DNA of 64,000 bases, taken from contig NZ_MYFO02000007.1 of the NCBI RefSeq assembly GCF_004514475.2, positions 206,358 through 270,357 on the forward strand, written 5' to 3'. Below, piece after piece: positions 16,744 through 23,991 of this stretch. The position numbers were made by a program, and so were the translations under genes. This DNA is from Paenibacillus athensensis (GTDB lineage Bacteria; Bacillota; Bacilli; Paenibacillales; NBRC-103111). The notes beneath the pieces are model-generated. The model saw nothing but the letters and a program-made list of their open reading frames with translations. It made no database searches and was not told where the DNA came from. Positions within the stretch are counted from its first letter, which is position 1. Every line of letters begins with the position of its first letter.

Positions 16744-16779
16744 AAAGAGGCCAACCCTCGACGGGCGGCCTCTTTCTTT
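16744..16779 (+). terminator. Terminator after tetR
   Basis: AAAGAGGCC (16744-16752) pairs with GGCCTCTTT (16767-16775), followed by CTTTG. Confidence 0.75.
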
Positions 16780-16894
16780 GCGTGATCCGCGCGCAGCAGC
16801 AAAGCCTGGCTTACTGTCCGGCAAGATCGCGGCGTGGGCGCTACAGTCCGGCATCAGCGGTCGAGCCTGCCGCCCGGCTGCTGCTGTCCGTTCT

Positions 16895-17791
16895 TCACTC
16901 CGCCGTCAGCCGGATCGTCAGCGCGCCCAGCTTGTCGATCTCGACCGTCACGACATCGCCCGGCTTCAAGTATTGCTGCCGCTCCACGGGATAGCCGAGC
17001 ATGACGCCCTCCGGCGTGCCGGTCAAAATCACATCGCCCGGCTCCAGCGTCATGTAGCTGGAAATGTAGCTGACAATCTCATCGCAGGCAAAAATCATAT
17101 CCGCTGTGTTCGACTGCTGCCGCACCTCGCCGTTCACCGTACAGCGGATGCCAAGCGCATTCGGGTCGCCTGTCTCGTCGGCTGTCACCAGATAAGGTCC
17201 GAGCGGAGCAAAGCCGTCGAGCGATTTGCCGAGCAGCCATTGCGGCGTTCGGATCTGCAGCTCGCGCGCCGACAGGTCGTTCGCGCAGCAATATCCGAAT
17301 ACGTAATCGAGTGCCTCGTCCTTGGCGACGTATTTCGCCGTCCGTCCAATGACAATCGCCAGCTCGGCCTCGTAATCGACCTTTTGCGTGACCGGAGGCA
17401 GCGCCACCTCGCTGCCATGCGCAGCCAATGCATTGTTGAACTTGTTGAACAAGATCGGATAGGCCGGAATCGCGGCTTGCGTCTCCTCGGCATGCTTGCG
17501 GTAATTCAAGCCGACGCAAATGATTTTGCCGGGCCGCGGCACACACGGGCCAAATGCCACCGCTGTCTCGTCAAGCAGGTAGGGGCAATCGCCGTCTGTC
17601 GGCAGCTCGGCCAAATAACGCTCCAGCGCCTGCACCGCTTCACGGCCGCCTACGATAACCTCGCCAACGCCGGCAGCAAGCGGTTCTCGCGGCGGATAAG
17701 CGGCCGCCGCCTGCGCCACATCGATAATCCCTTGATCCGTCTTGATCCCAAGACGGGAATTCCCGTTGATTTGAATATGTACCAGCTTCAC
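16895..17791 (-). CDS. Fumarylacetoacetate hydrolase-family protein
   Basis: 298 residues with GTG start 17791 behind AAAGGAG. The FAH fold is clear: ICVGLNYRKHAEE, the metal ligands in VDYEAELAIVIG and CANDLSARELQ, and the active-site strand GDVILTGTPEGV. Members cleave or decarboxylate beta-dicarbonyl compounds (acylpyruvate hydrolases, oxaloacetate decarboxylases, hydroxyhepta-dienedioate isomerases) with Mg2+ or Mn2+. The N-terminal ~80 residues are the usual FAH N-domain. An HxlR regulator lies 171 bases upstream on the same strand; whether they share a transcript is unclear. The precise substrate cannot be read from sequence. Confidence 0.88.
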   Translation of the reverse strand: MKLVHIQINGNSRLGIKTDQGIIDVAQAAAAYPPREPLAAGVGEVIVGGREAVQALERYLAELPTDGDCPYLLDETAVAFGPCVPRPGKIICVGLNYRKHAEETQAAIPAYPILFNKFNNALAAHGSEVALPPVTQKVDYEAELAIVIGRTAKYVAKDEALDYVFGYCCANDLSARELQIRTPQWLLGKSLDGFAPLGPYLVTADETGDPNALGIRCTVNGEVRQQSNTADMIFACDEIVSYISSYMTLEPGDVILTGTPEGVMLGYPVERQQYLKPGDVVTVEIDKLGALTIRLTAE

Positions 17792-17962
17792 AATATGCTG
17801 CTCCTTTCCGTAATGGCCTGCATCGGTGCGCAGGTCTGGCAGCCGCCCGCCGTATAGCTTGCTTCCACACCGTGCTGAATTGCCGGTTGGCCCGAAGCCG
17901 CTGTACAGCCTGCGCGACGCTCCGGGAATCGCACACGGAGCGCGAGCGCGTGATCGGCTTCT

Positions 17963-18385
17963 TCAAACGTCCGGCTGCCGACGGACGTTAACCGCTGGCG
18001 GGGGCTGGCTGCCGCAGCCGGCCCGCCGCTCGCGGTGGAGGACGCCCCAATCGTACATGACGTCGAATACGGGCTCAAGCGTCCGGCCGTAAGCCGTCAT
18101 CTCGTATTCGACGCGCGGCGGCGTCTCCGGGTACACCGTCCGGGCGATCAGCCCGTCCTCTTCCAGCTCGCGCAGCTGCTGGGTGAGCATTTTTTGCGAG
18201 ATGCCCGGAATGCGCCGCCGCAGCTCGTTGTACCGTCGCCCGCCTTCATGCACATGCCACAAAATCAACATTTTCCACTTGCCGCCAATCGCCTGCATGG
18301 TCGTCCACACGTGCACGTAACAATCGATATCGGCTTCGTTAAAGCCCTCATGCACCTCAAACCGTTCCGCCTGTTCCCGCTCCAC
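17963..18385 (-). CDS. HxlR-family transcriptional regulator
   Basis: The frame is open further upstream, but GTG 18385 with AAGGGAGG eight bases before it gives a 140-residue protein of normal HxlR size. Core: CYVHVWTTMQAIGGKWKMLIL with the Cys near the start, then RRYNELRRRIPGISQKMLTQQLRELEEDG as the winged helix (key residues RYNEL, ISQKMLTQQL) and the wing YPETPPRVEYEMT. HxlR proteins respond to quinones, aldehydes or disulfide stress, often through that N-terminal Cys (family knowledge). It is divergent from an SDR gene, its most likely target. Confidence 0.88.
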   Translation of the reverse strand: MEREQAERFEVHEGFNEADIDCYVHVWTTMQAIGGKWKMLILWHVHEGGRRYNELRRRIPGISQKMLTQQLRELEEDGLIARTVYPETPPRVEYEMTAYGRTLEPVFDVMYDWGVLHRERRAGCGSQPPPAVNVRRQPDV

Positions 18386-18701
18386 CTTGACCGCCTCCCT
18401 TGCCTGTCCGGCATGACTTTGCGTCGGCTGCAGCTTCACGCTTGCAGTCTGCACGCAGCTTCCCCTGCCAGCCCATCCTTCCGATGCGGGACGAACGAAC
18501 TCTGGCGCTCCCGCCCGGCGCTCAGCAACGCCTCCCTTCGTCCACAAGCCGCGCTTGACGCCTCTAGTTGTATACTACCATAAAACGTCCAGCCCTTTGC
18601 ATTTCCTACCCGAAAGTAACCAAGGGACATAAAAGTGCCTGCTTGCGCCCGGTCGAACGCAGGAGTACAGTAAAGACACGAAACGGAAGGGGATGGAAGT
18701 T
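18386..18701. promoter_or_regulatory. Divergent HxlR-SDR intergenic region
   Basis: 316 bases. Toward the SDR gene TTGCGC and TACAGT (about 18644-18674) are spaced by 17 bases. A CCTACCCGAAAGTAACC dyad (TAC...GTA, near 18606-18622) upstream resembles HxlR-type half-sites. Nothing else gene-like is visible; the part next to the regulator only extends its frame. Confidence 0.4.
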
Positions 18702-19451
18702 ATGAGCAGCAACCGTACATTTGCGGGAAAATCAATCATCGTCACGGGCGCTTCGCGCGGTATCGGCAGCGCGATCGCCAAAGCGTTCGCAGCCCAAGGC
18801 GGGCGCGTCGTCGTCAACTACGCCGGCAGCCGCAGCCAAGCCGAGGCCGTTGTCGCGGACATCCGCAGCACGGGCGGAGAAGCAATCGCTGTGCAAGCCG
18901 ATTTGCGCAGCACGGCCGATATCGCCAGATTGATCGGCGAAACGCGGGAGGCGTTCGGTGCCATCGACGTGCTGGTCAACAACGCCGGCGCGATCTTCAC
19001 CAAGCCGATTGCTCAAATCGACGAGCAGGAGTTTGACGATTTGTTTGCGGTGAACGTCAAGGGGACTTTTTTCGCGATCAAAGAAGCGCTGCCGCACATG
19101 CGCGACAACGGGCGCATTATCAATTTCTCGACCTCGGTGACAGGCTCGATGTTCCCCGGCTACAGCGCCTATGCCGGCACCAAGGGGGCCGTGGAGCAAT
19201 TCACCCGCCAACTCGCCAAGGAGCTGGGGCCGCGGGGCGTCACGATCAACGCCATCGCGCCGGGCCCGGTGGATACCGAGCTGTTCCGCGCAGGCAAAAC
19301 CGAGCAGCAAATCCAAGGCATCGTCAGCATGAACGCCTTCGGGCGCTTGGGTCAGCCGGACGATATCGTCGGCATGGCGCTGTTCCTCGCCAGTGAGGAA
19401 GCGCGCTGGATCACGGGACAAACCGTGCGCGTCAACGGCGGGTATGTGTAA
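18702..19451 (+). CDS. Short-chain dehydrogenase/reductase
   Basis: 249 residues. I prefer ATG 18702, nine bases after GGAAGGGG, over ATG 18693. Classical SDR motifs are present: cofactor loop TGASRGIGSAI, NNAG, catalytic Ser in NFSTSVTGS, YSAYAGTKGA as the YxxxK site, and the C-terminal TGQTVRVNGGY. An acidic-poor, Tyr-Ala-Gly-Ser-Arg stretch after beta2 (VNYAGSRSQ) favours NADP(H). It resembles 3-oxoacyl-ACP reductase-like oxidoreductases; the substrate is unknown. Divergent HxlR suggests induction by a reactive carbonyl or quinone. Confidence 0.92.
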   Translation: MSSNRTFAGKSIIVTGASRGIGSAIAKAFAAQGGRVVVNYAGSRSQAEAVVADIRSTGGEAIAVQADLRSTADIARLIGETREAFGAIDVLVNNAGAIFTKPIAQIDEQEFDDLFAVNVKGTFFAIKEALPHMRDNGRIINFSTSVTGSMFPGYSAYAGTKGAVEQFTRQLAKELGPRGVTINAIAPGPVDTELFRAGKTEQQIQGIVSMNAFGRLGQPDDIVGMALFLASEEARWITGQTVRVNGGYV

Positions 19452-19480
19452 CCGGCTTGCTCCGTTCGAATAAAGCACGC

Positions 19481-19520
19481 GAAAGCCGCACGTCGGAGCC
19501 TCCGGCGTACGGCTTTTTGC
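19481..19520 (+). terminator. Terminator after the SDR gene
   Basis: AAGCCGCACGTCGG pairs (two mismatches) with CCGGCGTACGGCTT, followed by TTTGCTT. Confidence 0.75.
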
Positions 19521-19660
19521 TTGTCTGTTGCGGCCATGCCTTACCCATCGCCGGCCTCCCGGCGGCTTCGCTGAACGCTGCCGCTACCCGGCAGCGGCTA
19601 ATGCCAAGCCCGGCTGCCGATCCTGTGCGGCAGGCACAGCCCGGGTGCGCAGCGCCTTTT

Positions 19661-20377
19661 TTACACAACGGTCACATTGCTCAAGTCAGCCTTGTAGCTT
19701 TTCAGCAGCGCATACGTCGCTTTGTCCATCGTCGCCCCGTCGAAAATCGTCTTTTTCACATCCGTTTTGAACGATACGTGCTGAAAAAACGCGCCGCGGA
19801 ACGACGTCTTGCGCAAGCCGCTGTAATCGAACACCGCGCCAACGAACCGCTGGCCGTCAAAGCTCACGCCCCCCAGCTCCGAGAACCGGAACAGCGTGCC
19901 GTCGAACAGACAATCCTTGAAAATCGCGCCCTTGAAATTCGATTTCACCAGCTGCGCCCGGGTCAAATTCGCGCAATGAAAAATCGTCCGCTCCATATTG
20001 CTGCACTTGAACGAGCTGTTCGTCAGGTCGGAAAAGCTGAAATCCGAGCCTTGCAGGTTGGCGTAATTAAACTTGCCGTCGTGAACGGCGATTTCCTTGA
20101 AATCGGAATTTTGCAGATTGCTTTTGGAAAAATCCATCCCGACGATCTGCTGCAGCTGTCGCGTCTGTGCCGTAATGTTCTCCACCAGCTCGGAAATGTC
20201 GCCGATCGAATCAATCGTCATATGAAACGCCTCCTCTTCGCTATGGCCATTCGTCTGCAAATCCGTCAGCCGCTCCCGCAGGTCGTATAGCAGCTCCTCC
20301 TTGAGATCCCGGATCTGGCTCAGCTCCCCGTAGGGAGCAAAAACCTCGTTCAAATACGCCTCCAGCTTCCCGCTCAT
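19661..20377 (-). CDS. HAAS-like N-terminal domain fused to pentapeptide repeats
   Basis: 238 residues. Residues 1-70 (KLEAYLNEVFAPYGEL, LKEELLYDLRERLTDL, GHSEEEAFHMTIDSIGDI) form the helical HAAS/DUF1700-like domain usually encoded beside PadR regulators. Residues ~85-215 are pentapeptide-like repeats of A(N/D)LxxxxF type (FSKSNLQNSDF, YANLQGSDFSFSDL, CANLTRAQLVKSNF) that build a right-handed quadrilateral helix. No membrane helix is evident. It follows the PadR gene by 15 bases, so the two form an operon. The HAAS part probably transmits a signal to PadR; what the repeat helix binds is unknown. Confidence 0.75.
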   Translation of the reverse strand: MSGKLEAYLNEVFAPYGELSQIRDLKEELLYDLRERLTDLQTNGHSEEEAFHMTIDSIGDISELVENITAQTRQLQQIVGMDFSKSNLQNSDFKEIAVHDGKFNYANLQGSDFSFSDLTNSSFKCSNMERTIFHCANLTRAQLVKSNFKGAIFKDCLFDGTLFRFSELGGVSFDGQRFVGAVFDYSGLRKTSFRGAFFQHVSFKTDVKKTIFDGATMDKATYALLKSYKADLSNVTVV

Positions 20378-20392
20378 GCGTTCCCCGCCCTT

Positions 20393-20722
20393 CTAAATTA
20401 ATGCATCCAAAATCCGTTTGGCATGCTCCCAATTCATCTTGTTATCGGCATGGGCCAGCTTGCCCTTGGCCGTAATGCTGTAATATTTACGTCGTCCGCC
20501 TTGCGTTTCGTCGCCCCAATAGGAGGTGATGCTCCCCTCCTGCTCCAGACGCTTGAGGCTGGAATACATCGTCGCTTCCTTGAGCTCGTAATGGCCCTGC
20601 GAATCGGCGTGCACGCGTTTGCAGATTTCGTAGCCGTATTTGTCGCCTGACAGCAGCAGCTTCAAAATAATCGTATCCGTGTGCCCGCGCAGCAGGTCGG
20701 ATGACATGCGTATAGGCTCCAA
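20393..20722 (-). CDS. PadR-family transcriptional regulator
   Basis: 109 residues from TTG 20722, seven bases after AGGAGG. The fold is a short PadR winged helix: LLRGHTDTIILKLLLSGDKYGYEICKRV in key residues LRGHTDTIIL and YGYEI, then ATMYSSLKRLEQEGSI as recognition helix and GGRRKYYSITAKGK as wing. It belongs to the short subfamily that pairs with a HAAS-domain partner, which here is the next gene. The operon probably regulates itself. Confidence 0.9.
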   Translation of the reverse strand: MEPIRMSSDLLRGHTDTIILKLLLSGDKYGYEICKRVHADSQGHYELKEATMYSSLKRLEQEGSITSYWGDETQGGRRKYYSITAKGKLAHADNKMNWEHAKRILDALI

Positions 20723-20870
20723 AAGCTCACCTCCTGAAGTAAATGATACAGCGAGGTACTATGACAGTCAAGGTATTACAACGGAAATAATACACGAAAA
20801 GGACGATTTTCGGCAAAATCGGGCGCGGGGCGGAGCTGGGTATCGGTCCAGGGTTGGGGGGAAGAAAATG

Positions 20871-20910
20871 TAAAATGGAGATTACATTATTATCCATTTT
20901 ATGCGATAAT
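20871..20910 (+). promoter_or_regulatory. Promoter with embedded dyad for the 59-codon gene
   Basis: TTACAT (20882-20887) and GATAAT (20905-20910) are 17 bases apart. A dyad TAAAATGGA (20871-20879) / TCCATTTTA (20893-20901) overlaps the -35 and spacer, as a repressor site would. The local base composition is far more A/T-rich than the surroundings. Confidence 0.55.
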
Positions 20911-20953
20911 AGAAGGATATTATTGAAATTGGCACAGAAGCGAGGAAGATACG

Positions 20954-21133
20954 ATGAGCAGACTGGAATGGAGTAAGCTTTTAAACGGCAATCGCATGCG
21001 ACCTTCTAAAACCTTATATGTCAAAAAGGAGTTCGATACGGAGCTGTATAGCGTTCAACTCTCTCATTACAAACGTGAATGTATCGACCTGCATCAGATT
21101 CGGGAAGAGTTGTCCGGTCTGATCCCTGAATAA
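20954..21133 (+). CDS. Small 59-residue protein of unknown function
   Basis: ATG 20954 follows GAGGAAG, and a promoter and terminator flank the frame, so it looks like a complete expressed unit. The protein starts MSRLEWSKLLNGNRMRPS and ends ELSGLIPE. The first 30 residues (W-SKLL-x-x-R-x-RPS, then KKEFD) faintly recall the N-terminus of dGTP triphosphohydrolases, which would make this a cut-down derivative, but no catalytic HD motif is present. There is no signal peptide or membrane helix. I do not assign a function. Confidence 0.5.
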   Translation: MSRLEWSKLLNGNRMRPSKTLYVKKEFDTELYSVQLSHYKRECIDLHQIREELSGLIPE

Positions 21134-21166
21134 TCACGTCCTCAGCTTCCGCTTCAAGCTGATCCC

Positions 21167-21198
21167 ACCCTTCCGGCGCTGCTTCCGGGAGGGTTTTT
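21167..21198 (+). terminator. Terminator after the 59-codon gene
   Basis: ACCCTTCCGG pairs with CCGGGAGGGT (one mismatch), followed by TTTT. Confidence 0.75.
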
Positions 21199-21203
21199 CG
21201 CAT

Positions 21204-21238
21204 TAAAAAAAGGCCACCAGCAGCCTCTGGTTGACCTT
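21204..21238 (-). terminator. Terminator after the AraC gene
   Basis: On the minus strand AAGGTCAACCAG pairs loosely with CTGGTGGCCTT and runs into seven T residues. Confidence 0.7.
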
Positions 21239-21293
21239 CCCATACGCAAAACCGGCCCTGCTTGCCGGTGATTCTCTTATCCGTGCGCAAGCG

Positions 21294-22148
21294 CTACCCG
21301 TGCCGATATTGCTCCGGTGTGGCGCCGACCCATTTGGCGAACTGGCGGTAGAATTGGCTGGAGCTCGCAAAACCGAGATCGAAGCTGATCCGCGTCACCG
21401 ACGCATCGCTCGATCGCAGCCGGCGCTTGGCCTCCTCCATGCGCAGGAACAGCACGTACTGATACGGCGACATGCCGAGACAAGCTTTGAAGGAGCGGAT
21501 AAAATGATACCGGCTCCGGCACGCCAGTGCAGCCAGTGAGTCGATGTCCATTTGCCCCGTATAGTGGGCATGCATATACTCCAGCACCTGCGCCATCTGC
21601 GGGTCAGCGATGCGGCCGGCAGCCGGGGCGGCGGTCGCGGGTCCAGCCAGCTTGCGCCCACGCGGTACAGACGCTTCATGAAGCCGCTCCGGCGAGCTAT
21701 GGCTGCCTTTAAGCTTCCTGTGCAAATAACCGAGGATTTGCGCTTCGGTCTCCTGCACAGCCAGTGTATCGGCATCGCTCAGCAGTAGCGCAGACGCCCA
21801 CGTCCGGAACAACATACGGACCTCTGCCGCGTCAAACGACTGCCGCAGCGCCAGCTCCGTCTCGCCGGGCTGCCCGCCCGCCTCATCTGCACCCAGCGCT
21901 TCACGGCGGACCTGAAAAATAATCAGCCCGCCGTCCTCCGGCAGCTCCAGGCTGTGCTCCTCTTGCGGGTGCTGCGCGAGCGCTTCCCCTTGCCGAAGCC
22001 GGAACGCCGCACGCTCGTGGGAAAAACGACATTCCCCATACAACGGAACCGTAATCTGATACTGGTGCTCGTGGCGGTGCGGCGTATTCACAAACCCGTT
22101 CTCAATGCGCCACAGCTCTACCTGCGGCGTAATGACAGTCATTTTCAT
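21294..22148 (-). CDS. AraC-family regulator with cupin-type N-terminus
   Basis: 284 residues from ATG 22148, seven bases after AAGGTG. The N-terminal half holds a cupin sensor core (TPHRHEHQYQITVPLYGE, RQGEALAQHPQEEHSL). A low-complexity Pro/Ala linker follows. The C-terminal ~100 residues carry the two helix-turn-helix units, LAALACRSRYHFIRSFK and VTRISFDLGFASSSQFYRQF, and the Pro in SPYQY. It is divergent from an ABC ATPase gene and may respond to a small polar ligand; target unknown. Confidence 0.88.
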   Translation of the reverse strand: MKMTVITPQVELWRIENGFVNTPHRHEHQYQITVPLYGECRFSHERAAFRLRQGEALAQHPQEEHSLELPEDGGLIIFQVRREALGADEAGGQPGETELALRQSFDAAEVRMLFRTWASALLLSDADTLAVQETEAQILGYLHRKLKGSHSSPERLHEASVPRGRKLAGPATAAPAAGRIADPQMAQVLEYMHAHYTGQMDIDSLAALACRSRYHFIRSFKACLGMSPYQYVLFLRMEEAKRRLRSSDASVTRISFDLGFASSSQFYRQFAKWVGATPEQYRHG

Positions 22149-22282
22149 CAGCAATCACCTTGCTCCTATTATAGCAAAAATTGCCCGCCGTTTTCGGGCA
22201 ACTTTCACGATGCGCGTTTGCACCGCAACCGATACAATGAGGTACAATGGAGAACATATCAGGTACCGGGAAGGGGATCAGC

Positions 22283-23074
22283 GTGGACACTATTTTGAAG
22301 CTATCGCAAATTTCGTGGAAAAGAGGCGAGCGCCAGCTGCTGCAAGGCATCGACTGGCATATTCGCCGGGGCGAGCATTGGGCGCTGCTCGGGCTGAACG
22401 GTTCGGGCAAAACAACGCTGCTGAACATCATCACAGGCTATATTTGGCCGACAACGGGACAGGTTAACGTGCTCGGAGAGACGTTCGGGGCGACCGACCT
22501 GCGCGAGCTGCGCCGCTCCATCGGCTGGGTCAGCTCGTCGCTGCAGGAAAAGCTGTACGGCAGCGACAAGGCGCAATACGTCGTACTCAGTGGCAAATAC
22601 GCGACGATCGGGTTGTACGACCGTCCGGAGGAAGCCGATTATACGCGGGCCGAGGAGCTGATGCAGGCACTGGGGTGCATCCATCTGTGGGACCGCGAGT
22701 ATCGGCTCTGCTCGCAGGGAGAAAAGCAAAAGCTGCTGATTGCCCGGGCCTTGATGGCCGACCCGCAGCTGCTGATTCTCGACGAGCCGTGCAACGGGCT
22801 TGACCTGTTCGCCCGCGAGCGGCTGCTGGCGAGCATTCAAGCCCTGTCGGAGAGCGAGCGGACGCCGACGCTGATTTTTGTCACGCATCATACGGAGGAG
22901 ATCGTGCCGGCTTTTCGCCACACGCTGCTGCTGCGGCGGGGCGAGGTGTTCCGGCAGGGCGAGACGGCCGGCCTGCTGACAGAGGAGACGCTCAGCGAAT
23001 TTTACGAGACGCCGGTGCGCGTCGTCAAGGACGAGCTGGAGCGGCTGCATCTGCATTTGCGCCGCGGCGTTTAG
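22283..23074 (+). CDS. ABC transporter ATP-binding protein, YlmA/ModF-like
   Basis: 263 residues. The frame opens at 22247, but GTG 22283 with AAGGGG six bases before it is the better start. Walker A GLNGSGKTT, signature CSQGEKQK (a variant of LSGGQ), Walker B LLILDEPCNGLD and the switch His in VTHHTEE are intact. The gene has no permease neighbour and is a single ABC unit; the sequence style resembles B. subtilis YlmA and molybdate-type ModF ATPases. It could serve an unlinked permease or be a soluble ABC protein. Confidence 0.88.
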   Translation: MDTILKLSQISWKRGERQLLQGIDWHIRRGEHWALLGLNGSGKTTLLNIITGYIWPTTGQVNVLGETFGATDLRELRRSIGWVSSSLQEKLYGSDKAQYVVLSGKYATIGLYDRPEEADYTRAEELMQALGCIHLWDREYRLCSQGEKQKLLIARALMADPQLLILDEPCNGLDLFARERLLASIQALSESERTPTLIFVTHHTEEIVPAFRHTLLLRRGEVFRQGETAGLLTEETLSEFYETPVRVVKDELERLHLHLRRGV

Positions 23075-23130
23075 CCTGGCGCGGGAGCGTCGCCGGGCGG
23101 TCGAGCCTTGCAAACGGTCCGCACATATGC

Positions 23131-23166
23131 CAAAAACGCGGCTGCGCAGCCGCGTTTTGTGGTGTT
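23131..23166. terminator. Bidirectional terminator between ABC and DinB genes
   Basis: The perfect palindrome AAAACGCGGCTG/CAGCCGCGTTTT (23133-23158) has T-runs on both strands and sits between convergent genes. Confidence 0.8.
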
Positions 23167-23210
23167 TTTACATATAGGAACGATTAGCGGGGGCCCAAGG
23201 GCGGTATCTG

Positions 23211-23705
23211 TTACACTTTGGCCGGCACCCCCATCGCCAGCCACTCATCCTTGGTCGGACCGTACACGCCCGACGGCTGGAGACCGGCCTGCCGGATCAG
23301 CACTGTCAATTGCCCGCGGTGATGGACCTCGTGTTTGACGAACATATTGAGCGTGTAGCCTTTTTGCCAGATCAGGCCAAACATCGGCAACGACTCCAGC
23401 AGCCGCTGGTCGGGCCACTCCGAAATTTCCCGCAGCAGCTCACCCGACGCCTCTGCATAAGCCCGGCTGATCGCCGCAGCTTCGCCAGGCGCCTCCTGAC
23501 CGAAATACCGCTCTCCTGCCTTCAGACCCAACTGCTGCAAAATCCCGCCCGTCGGCACCAAATGCCACGCCAGATGGCCCAGCGAACGATAGCCGGGCAG
23601 CACCTCGGTAGACAGCGACTCATCCGTCAGCTTGTCCAGCAGCTTCTGCGTAGCCGCCGCCTCATTGCGATAATCCTCGATAAAGCTTGCAATCGTTACA
23701 TACAT
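23211..23705 (-). CDS. DinB-family metal-binding protein
   Basis: 164 residues with AGGAGG ten bases upstream of ATG 23705. The four-helix DinB fold is recognised from LGHLAWHLV (first His ligand) and MFVKHEVHHRGQLTVLIR (second and third His). Such proteins bind Zn or Ni with a His triad and include thiol-dependent transferases, but most, including this subgroup, have no known substrate. It converges on the ABC ATPase gene and shares its terminator. Confidence 0.85.
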   Translation of the reverse strand: MYVTIASFIEDYRNEAAATQKLLDKLTDESLSTEVLPGYRSLGHLAWHLVPTGGILQQLGLKAGERYFGQEAPGEAAAISRAYAEASGELLREISEWPDQRLLESLPMFGLIWQKGYTLNMFVKHEVHHRGQLTVLIRQAGLQPSGVYGPTKDEWLAMGVPAKV

Positions 23706-23991
23706 GGCTCATAACCTCCTGAATTTCAAAAACCTCAGAGCAGCGTTGCCTTCCGGTCTCCGCCGCTTTGGTGATGAATCCAGTATAAAACAGCTCTCCT
23801 GACAGCGTATTGTCAGTAGTGTGGCGAACGGAAGATCATTTTTTTGCTGGCGCGGCTCGGGCGATAGCGCAGCAGCCGCAAAATCCCCCCGTCTTAGGTC
23901 CAGCTTAGGTCCCGTCTCTGGTTCGTGTTGCATTCCAGACGGCTACGGTACACTGGTCACATGGCATTCGACACGACGAGGAGGATTTCAC

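Noticed and set aside
18386..18547. 54-residue N-terminal extension of the HxlR regulator
   Set aside because: GTG 18385 has a good ribosome site and gives the standard HxlR length; the extension has no family counterpart.
23869..23920. Direct repeat CTTAGGTCC before the oxidase gene as a copper-responsive operator
   Set aside because: It is short, not a dyad, and does not match CsoR, CopY or CueR sites that I know.
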